20,190 bases of DNA from Clostridium sp. CAG:575 (GTDB lineage Bacteria > Bacillota > Clostridia > TANB77 > CAG-508), in assembly GCA_000435535.1 (NCBI GenBank), contig FR884557.1, positions 1 through 20,190 on the forward strand. The letters are read 5' to 3'. The translations under genes were made by a program, and so were the position numbers. The notes beneath the pieces are model-generated. The model worked only from the letters and a program-made list of their open reading frames with translations. It was not told where the DNA came from and ran no database searches. This document shows, piece after piece, positions 15,353-20,190 of the stretch; position 1 is the stretch's first letter, and each line of letters begins with the position of its first letter.

Positions 15353-15387
15353 AAACCAACAAATACTAAAATGTATATGTTGGTTTT
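15353..15387. terminator. Terminator after the first surface gene, bidirectional
   Basis: AAAACCAACA and TGTTGGTTTT form the stem, followed by T residues on the plus strand; on the minus strand GTTGGTTTTT-ATTTT also ends in T residues, so it can serve the convergent XRE gene. About 22 nt of its left side (from AAAAACCAAC onward) is shared with the fhs terminator. Confidence 0.75.
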
Positions 15388-15432
15388 TTGTAAGTCTAAA
15401 TAATAAATTAAGATTTGTATGATAAATAAAAA

Positions 15433-15693
15433 TTATGCTTCATAATACTTATCAGTGTCAGAATATAATTCTTCTAAAGTAATTCCTAGAACTTTGCAAA
15501 AGGCTAAAGCTTCAAAGTCCTTAACAGTTTTTTTACCATATTCAATTTCATATATATCACAATTATACATAGTAACCCCAAGCAAATCTAATTTTTTGCA
15601 AATTTCGGGTTGAGAGAATTTACGTAATTTACGATATTTTTTTAAGTTTTTTCCAACAATATTTAAATTTCCATTCAAAGTTTTTACTTTCAT
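15433..15693 (-). CDS. Small XRE-family helix-turn-helix regulator (86 aa)
   Basis: It is a single-domain HTH_3/cI-type DNA-binding protein. The segment from about residue 12 to 75 shows the family pattern: VGKNLKKYRKLRKFSQPEIC (helix 1 and 2), then the recognition region GVTMYNCDIYEIEYGKKTV and KVLGITLEELYSD. It has no ligand or peptidase domain. A minus-strand AAAGGA ribosome binding site precedes its ATG (complement of 15691-15693). It faces the terminator of the first surface gene and is divergent from the second. Its location between two promoters with identical-type palindromes makes it the natural candidate to bind them; this is inference only. No clear promoter for it was found in 15694-15850. 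Confidence 0.88.
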   Translation of the reverse strand: MKVKTLNGNLNIVGKNLKKYRKLRKFSQPEICKKLDLLGVTMYNCDIYEIEYGKKTVKDFEALAFCKVLGITLEELYSDTDKYYEA

Positions 15694-15853
15694 ATTAATT
15701 TCATTCCTTTCTTGTTTTGCTCAATGGCATAGATGTATATATTTTATTTAAAACTAAATCGTTTTATTGAATAATCAAATATAATAAATTCATTATTTTA
15801 TAACGTATAGGTTAATTAAAATTAATCTTATTATAAAATAAAATTAATAGTTA

Positions 15854-15876
15854 AATTACAGGAACACACTGTAATT
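15854..15876. promoter_or_regulatory. Upstream operator O1 of the LamG-like surface gene
   Basis: AATTACAG, spacer GAACACA, CTGTAATT is a perfect palindrome. The spacer differs by one base from that of the first surface gene's O1. The centre (15865) lies 106 bp upstream of the downstream site's centre (15971). Confidence 0.7.
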
Positions 15877-15929
15877 GTTACAAAAATATTTCGTAAATTT
15901 TACAATTATATAACATTAATAAATTGACA

Positions 15930-15957
15930 TTGAATATATGAATAAATATGATATAAT
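15930..15957 (+). promoter_or_regulatory. Promoter of the LamG-like surface gene
   Basis: TTGAAT (15930-15935), a 16-nt spacer and TATAAT (15952-15957), again with TG-A before the -10. A consensus TTGACA lies at 15924-15929 but at 22 nt it is too far from the -10. Confidence 0.6.
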
Positions 15958-15961
15958 AAAA

Positions 15962-15980
15962 TTACAGGATAGGCCTGTAA
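15962..15980. promoter_or_regulatory. Downstream operator O2 of the LamG-like surface gene
   Basis: TTACAG, spacer GATAGGC, CTGTAA begins 4 nt after the -10 box and covers the expected transcription start. The arms are identical to those of the other three palindromes; the spacer differs. Confidence 0.65.
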
Positions 15981-16016
15981 CTATAAAGGGTGTAAAAATT
16001 AGTGGAAGGAGAACTA

Positions 16017-17546
16017 ATGAAAAAAAATAGAGGAATTACATTAATAGCTCTTGTAATAACTATTGTAATTTTATTGATATTATCAAGTGTAGCGATTGCT
16101 ACAATAACAGGAAATAATGGTTTATTTTCAAGAGCAAAACAAGCAAAAGAAAACTCAAAATATTCAAGTATAGAAGAACAAGTAAAATTAGCGGTAAATG
16201 CTTCATATGATAATACAGCAAGCCTAAACAAAGAAATGTTAAAAGAAAATTTGAATAAAATAGAAGGGATAAATCCTAAAATAGAAAATGTAGAATTTGA
16301 TTTAAGTGTAACAATAGATGGATATCAATTTTTGATAACAGAGCTAGGGCAAGTAAATAATGGAAAAAATAACGAAAATAATGAGTATGAAAAAGAAGAA
16401 CAAAGTTTAGCATTATTAGAACATTTTGATGATGATAAAGGGATAATTATAGATTCTGATAAAATTACTACAGAAGATAAGAAAGTAGGAAATAGCTCAT
16501 TGAAATTGGATAACACTGCGTGTGTTGATGCAAATACAAAAAAATTTGAATTTGATAAAGATTTTACAATAGAATATTGGTTAAAGTTAGCGGAGGAAAA
16601 TTTGAATATTGAATGGGGACCACAAGTTGTTGTTGGAAATTATGGTGGAATTTGGATAGGATTAAATAGTGGAAAATTTGTTGTTAGAGGATGGGGAGTA
16701 ACTAATTATTTAACATTAGAGCCACCATTAATAAGTGAATGGGTGCATATAGCAATAACAAGAAAAGATGGAATAATATCGGTATTTTATAATGGAATAT
16801 TACAAGGAACAGTACAAAATTCAATAAAATTTACTAATTGGAATCTTTATATTGGAGCAGATAGTTCTAATAATTATACTAAAGGAAATAGTTATATAGA
16901 TGAATTAAAAATATTAAATGGAGTAGCAAAATATACTAATGATTTTGATATTACAAAAGAACCAGAAGAATTTAGCAATGAAATTATATATCATTTTGAA
17001 AATAATATAGGACTAACTGAAAAAAATTCAACAATATCATTTGATAATAAGAAAATTGGTATAGCATCATCTTATTTTAATAATACTTATATGAAATATA
17101 AAACAAGTGATGGAAAATATAAATTAGATAAAGATTTTACAATTGATTATTGGATTAATCAATCAAATGAAAATCTTAATGAACAATGGTCTATACAGCT
17201 TGCAGTTAAAGAAAATGGTGGTATTTTGTTGTGTTTAAATAATGGAAAATTTGTTGTTAGAGGATGGGGATTAACTAATTATTTAACATTAGAACCACCA
17301 CCAATGGATGAATGGGTACATATAGCAGTTACAAGAAAAGATGGAATAATATATGTGTTTTATAATGGAGTATTACAAGAAAGTGCTGAAAGTTCAATAG
17401 TTTTTGCAGATGGAGATTTATATTTGGGATATGAAGGTACTGGTTATTATTCAAAAGATACATATATGGATGAACTTAGAATATTAAATGGGTATTGTGC
17501 ATGGACAAATAACTTTCAAGTCCCATCATCTCCATATAATTATTAA
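16017..17546 (+). CDS. Prepilin-like surface protein with two LamG-like domains (509 aa)
   Basis: The N-terminus MKKNRGITLIALVITIVIL is a short basic leader, a Gly at 6 as possible prepilin-peptidase site, and a hydrophobic helix (about 7-29). Position +5 after the Gly, Glu in canonical type IV pilins, is Ala. A pilin-like helix continues to about residue 60 (LFSRAKQAKENS). After a linker come two concanavalin/LamG-like domains (about 130-320 and 322-509) repeated with a period of 191 residues. Both contain FVVRGWG-TNYLTLEPP, EWVHIA-TRKDGII and VFYNG. Such domains usually bind sugars or proteins. The ATG at 16017 follows GGAAGGAGA; an in-frame GTG at 16002 lies on the wrong side of it. It is driven by a two-operator promoter and followed 63 bp later by a second prepilin-like gene. 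Confidence 0.88.
   Translation: MKKNRGITLIALVITIVILLILSSVAIATITGNNGLFSRAKQAKENSKYSSIEEQVKLAVNASYDNTASLNKEMLKENLNKIEGINPKIENVEFDLSVTIDGYQFLITELGQVNNGKNNENNEYEKEEQSLALLEHFDDDKGIIIDSDKITTEDKKVGNSSLKLDNTACVDANTKKFEFDKDFTIEYWLKLAEENLNIEWGPQVVVGNYGGIWIGLNSGKFVVRGWGVTNYLTLEPPLISEWVHIAITRKDGIISVFYNGILQGTVQNSIKFTNWNLYIGADSSNNYTKGNSYIDELKILNGVAKYTNDFDITKEPEEFSNEIIYHFENNIGLTEKNSTISFDNKKIGIASSYFNNTYMKYKTSDGKYKLDKDFTIDYWINQSNENLNEQWSIQLAVKENGGILLCLNNGKFVVRGWGLTNYLTLEPPPMDEWVHIAVTRKDGIIYVFYNGVLQESAESSIVFADGDLYLGYEGTGYYSKDTYMDELRILNGYCAWTNNFQVPSSPYNY
16032..16148 (+). repeat. N-terminal prepilin module, copy 1
   Basis: These 117 bp, encoding the Gly-Ile-Thr-Leu-Ile prepilin helix up to AKQAK, match 17625-17741 at 111 of 117 positions by hand alignment. 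Downstream the two genes are unrelated. Confidence 0.9.
16671..16777 (+). repeat. LamG-like core repeat, copy 1 (copy 2 at 17244-17350)
   Basis: DNA of the most conserved part of the two LamG-like domains is repeated at an offset of 573 bp (191 codons), in frame and with few differences, showing an internal duplication within the gene. Confidence 0.8.
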
Positions 17547-17609
17547 TAGTTATATAAATCAAAAAGTATATAATGTCTTTTTTATATAAAAAGTATAGGA
17601 GGAAAACTA

Positions 17610-18827
17610 ATGAATAAAAATAAAGGTATTACATTAATAGCTCTTGTAATAACTATTGTAATTTTATTGATATTATCAAGTGTAGCAATTGCTACACTAA
17701 CAGGAGATAATGGGTTATTTTCAAGAGCAAAGCAAGCAAAAATGCAAACAAGATATAAAAATGCAAAAGAAACAGTAGAAATAAAAATAATGGAAATAAT
17801 TTCGGAAAATATAATGGAAGATAGCAATGATACACTTTTAAAGATATATGAAAATTTTGCAAATATGAATGATATAACTATAGAAGGATATTATACAGAA
17901 AAAACATCAAAAGTAAATGAAGGAGTTGAAAGTGATATTACAAAAATAAATAATTTAAGTATGATAGTAGTAAGCGTTGATGAGTATTCGGAGTATAAAT
18001 TTGTTATAGAAGAAGAAGGAAGTATAAAAGGAGTATTAGAAGAAGGAAGTATAATACCATTGGTTGAATATGAAAGTAAATTAGGATTTCTAACGGATAG
18101 TGGTAAAAATTGGAACAAGCAATTAAAAAATATTTTAAAAAGATGTGGTTTATCAGAAGAATATGTGGAAAGTGATATTATAAATAATAAAGATGAAATC
18201 TTAGAGAAAATTTTAAGCAATAGTGATGGCACAAAATTTATATTGGATAATGATAATAAATTTTTAAGTAAAATAACAAATTCAGAAATTGCTATGGAAG
18301 TTTTATATAAAACGGAAAATAAAAAGTTGTTTATGAATAATAAAAATTGGTTTAATGGATTGTTGAATAAACAATTGAACTTTTTTGATGATATTGCAGA
18401 AAAAATTTCTACATTGAGTTCAAATAATGAAAATATAATATATAGTTCATATGATTCAAATACCTATGATAAGTATAAAGCTTTTGATAACAATAACAAA
18501 ACTGCATGGTTATCTGCAGAGCCAAAAGGATTTGAATTTATAGGATATAATTTCCAAAAAGAAATTATACCATATAAGGTAGATATAGTTAATTTTAATT
18601 TAAGCGGATATAGATGTAAAAATTTCTGTATAGAGGGGAAAGAAAAAGATAGTAATGAATGGAATGATTTAACAGGTAATTTAGTTTTATTAGATAATGA
18701 TGAAGTACAAAGCTTTATTATAAGGGATGAGACAACTATTGAACAGATAAGAATAAAGATTATAGACTTATATGGAGGAAATGGAAATTCATTAGGTGTA
18801 GCAGAATTCCAAGTTTATAGTAAATAA
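17610..18827 (+). CDS. Prepilin-like surface protein with discoidin (F5/8 type C)-like C-terminal domain (405 aa)
   Basis: The N-terminus MNKNKGITLIALVITIVILL carries the same basic leader, Gly6 and hydrophobic helix as the previous gene, again with Ala and not Glu at +5. Residues about 30-180 are helical and then mixed, rich in Glu and Lys. A helical section (about 180-265) includes LKRCGLSEEYVESDI and repeated short Asn- and Lys-rich helices. The last 135 residues (about 270-405) resemble a discoidin/CBM32 fold: KAFDNNNKTAWLSAEP, FEFIGYNFQKEI, CIEGKEKDSNEWNDL, and a final VAEFQVYSK. Such domains commonly bind carbohydrate. AGGAGGA (17597-17603) supports the ATG at 17610. It is probably co-transcribed with the LamG-like gene and ends at the terminator at 18859. 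Confidence 0.85.
   Translation: MNKNKGITLIALVITIVILLILSSVAIATLTGDNGLFSRAKQAKMQTRYKNAKETVEIKIMEIISENIMEDSNDTLLKIYENFANMNDITIEGYYTEKTSKVNEGVESDITKINNLSMIVVSVDEYSEYKFVIEEEGSIKGVLEEGSIIPLVEYESKLGFLTDSGKNWNKQLKNILKRCGLSEEYVESDIINNKDEILEKILSNSDGTKFILDNDNKFLSKITNSEIAMEVLYKTENKKLFMNNKNWFNGLLNKQLNFFDDIAEKISTLSSNNENIIYSSYDSNTYDKYKAFDNNNKTAWLSAEPKGFEFIGYNFQKEIIPYKVDIVNFNLSGYRCKNFCIEGKEKDSNEWNDLTGNLVLLDNDEVQSFIIRDETTIEQIRIKIIDLYGGNGNSLGVAEFQVYSK
17625..17741 (+). repeat. N-terminal prepilin module, copy 2
   Basis: This is the second copy of the 117-bp module described at 16032-16148; six substitutions separate the copies, most at third codon positions. Confidence 0.9.
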
Positions 18828-18858
18828 GTTTTTATAATAAAAAATATTATATTAAACT

Positions 18859-18888
18859 AAAAAGAATACTTGAAAAGTATTCTTTTTT
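18859..18888 (+). terminator. Intrinsic terminator at the end of the surface-protein island
   Basis: AAAAAGAATACT (18859-18870) pairs with AGTATTCTTTTT (18876-18887) across a 5-nt loop and ends in six T residues. It isolates the surface genes from pgk. Confidence 0.85.
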
Positions 18889-18993
18889 AGTATAAAATTG
18901 AATTATCTTGATAAATTAGGTAAAAACTATAAAAAATACCAATTAAAATAATTTTAGGTAAAACAAAAAGCCTAAAGGAAAGAAGGAAAAGAT

Positions 18994-20178
18994 ATGAATA
19001 AAAAAACAGTAAAAGACATTGATTTAAAAGGAAAGAAAGTATTTGTAAGATGTGATTTTAATGTACCAATGGATGAAAATCAAAACATTACAGATAATAC
19101 AAGAATTGTAGCAGCATTACCTACAATAAAATACTTATTAGAGCAAAATTGTAAAGTAATATTAGCATCACATTTAGGAAGACCAAAGGGAGAAGTAAAA
19201 CCAGAATTTTCTTTAAAACCAGTAGCAAAAGAATTATCAAGATTATTAGGAAAAGAAGTAATAATGGCAAATGATGTAATTGGAGAAGATGCAAAAGAAA
19301 AGGCTGCAAACTTAAAAGAAGGAGAAGTAATGCTTCTTGAAAATGTAAGATTCCATAGAGAAGAAACAGATAATGATCCAGAGTTTGCAAAACAATTAGC
19401 ATCAATGGCAGAAATATTTGTAAATGATGCATTTGGAGCAGCACATAGAGCACATGCTTCAACAGCAGGAATTGCAGCATATTTACCAGCAGTATCAGGA
19501 TTTTTAATAGAAAAAGAATTAACAGTATTAGGAAATGCAATAAACAATCCAGAAAGACCATTTATGGCAATACTTGGAGGAGCAAAAGTATCAGATAAAA
19601 TTGGTGTAATAGATAGCTTATTAGACAAAGTAGATACATTAATGATTGGTGGAGGAATGGCATATACATTCTTTAAAGCACAAGGATATAATGTAGGAAA
19701 TTCACTATGTGAAGAAGAAAAAACAGGTTTAGCTTTAGAAGCAATGGAAAAAGCAAAACAAAAAGGAGTAAAATTATTATTACCAGTAGATACAAAAGTA
19801 GGAAAAGAATTTAAACCAGATACAGAAAGTAAAACAGTTGCATGGACAGAAATTCCAGAAGGTTGGGAAGGATTTGACATAGGAGAAAAAACAATAGAAA
19901 TGTTTAAAAATGAATTAAAAACAGCAAAAACAGTAATATGGAATGGACCTTTAGGATTATTTGAATTTGATCAATTTGCAATTGGAACAAACGAAATAGC
20001 AAAAGCATTATCAGAATTAGATGCAACAACAATAATAGGAGGAGGAGACTCAGGAGCAGCAGTTGAAAAAGCAGGATTAGCAAATAAAATGACACATATC
20101 TCAACAGGTGGAGGAGCTTCACTTGAATTCTTAGAGGGTAAAAAATTACCAGGAATTGAATGCTTACTAGATAAATAA
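18994..20178 (+). CDS. pgk: Phosphoglycerate kinase
   Basis: Pgk transfers the phosphate of 1,3-bisphosphoglycerate to ADP in glycolysis and runs in reverse in gluconeogenesis. The chain of 394 residues is complete. Family blocks are [13 protein letters not shown] (about 15-27, the PGK signature), [70 protein letters not shown] and the nucleotide-binding [13 protein letters not shown] with [19 protein letters not shown] at the end. GAAGGAAAA precedes the ATG at 18994. No gapdh gene is upstream, where one would often expect it; the surface-protein island occupies that place. The window ends 12 bp after its stop codon. Confidence 0.98.
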   Translation: MNKKTVKDIDLKGKKVFVRCDFNVPMDENQNITDNTRIVAALPTIKYLLEQNCKVILASHLGRPKGEVKPEFSLKPVAKELSRLLGKEVIMANDVIGEDAKEKAANLKEGEVMLLENVRFHREETDNDPEFAKQLASMAEIFVNDAFGAAHRAHASTAGIAAYLPAVSGFLIEKELTVLGNAINNPERPFMAILGGAKVSDKIGVIDSLLDKVDTLMIGGGMAYTFFKAQGYNVGNSLCEEEKTGLALEAMEKAKQKGVKLLLPVDTKVGKEFKPDTESKTVAWTEIPEGWEGFDIGEKTIEMFKNELKTAKTVIWNGPLGLFEFDQFAIGTNEIAKALSELDATTIIGGGDSGAAVEKAGLANKMTHISTGGGASLEFLEGKKLPGIECLLDK

Positions 20179-20190
20179 AAATAGAGATTT

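Larger units (their letters stand above)
15694..16016. other. 323-bp intergenic region between the XRE gene and the LamG-like surface gene
   Basis: The first 160 bp hold the ribosome binding site of the XRE gene and AT-rich sequence without a visible gene. The right half (15851-15980) is a diverged copy of the two-operator promoter region upstream of the first surface gene. No tRNA or small open reading frame with a ribosome binding site was seen. Confidence 0.7.

Noticed and set aside
16002..16016. GTG start five codons upstream for the LamG-like protein
   Set aside because: The ribosome binding site lies downstream of the GTG and correctly placed for the ATG at 16017, which gives the normal short prepilin leader.
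18953..18980. Regulatory hairpin (TTTAGG with CCTAAA) before pgk
   Set aside because: Only six base pairs with an AT-rich loop next to the ribosome binding site; not distinguishable from chance. The nearby TTGATA lacks a convincing -10 at proper spacing.
19080..19880. Long open frame on the minus strand (266 codons) within pgk
   Set aside because: It is a shadow of pgk caused by codon bias; no ribosome binding site or family resemblance, and pgk is intact on the plus strand.

Overview
The window is a very AT-rich, coding-dense stretch of a low-GC Gram-positive chromosome. It most likely comes from an anaerobic, probably gut-associated Clostridia lineage. The evidence is A/T-ending codon use with AGA for arginine, AGGAGG-type ribosome binding sites, the firmicute blocks priA-def-fmt and asp23-amaP-DUF2273-nusB-xseA-xseB, formate-tetrahydrofolate ligase, and surface proteins starting with the prepilin-like segment GITLIALVITI. 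The lineage call is inference; no rRNA or tRNA gene was seen.

Layout. (1) 1-2100, accessory: the 3' end of a surface protein and a 446-residue acidic protein of unknown function, each followed by a long AT-rich hairpin. (2) 2025-3232: a small FeoA-like protein without FeoB, a long hairpin between convergent genes, and a tetR gene on the minus strand. Its promoter is back-to-back with the promoter of priA, and the two -35 boxes are the arms of one palindrome. (3) 3233-7141: priA, def, fmt (replication restart, then N-terminal formylation and deformylation). (4) 7166-7220: a short GTCCC repeat element. (5) 7289-13638: asp23, amaP, DUF2273, nusB, xseA, a membrane-anchored PepSY-like protein, xseB with a 43-bp duplication over its stop codon, a divergent PAP2-family membrane protein, and fhs. 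(6) 13640-18890, an accessory surface-protein island: a 487-residue secreted or anchored protein, a small minus-strand XRE-type regulator, and two prepilin-like proteins with LamG-like and discoidin-like domains. (7) 18994-20178: pgk, complete.

The most striking signal is in the island. Two promoter regions about 2.1 kb apart are diverged copies of each other. In each, a palindrome TTACAG-N7-CTGTAA lies upstream of the promoter and a second one lies over the predicted transcription start. Their centres are 105 bp apart in one copy and 106 bp in the other, about ten helical turns, which fits two-operator DNA looping. The two promoters drive different surface genes, and the XRE gene between them is an obvious but untested candidate regulator.

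How the genes work together: fhs makes 10-formyl-THF from formate, fmt uses it to formylate Met-tRNA, and def releases the formate again. asp23, amaP and DUF2273 form a membrane-linked envelope module. xseA and xseB encode the two exonuclease VII subunits. The island appears to supply the cell surface with modular adhesin or pseudopilin-like proteins that share an almost identical N-terminal DNA module.
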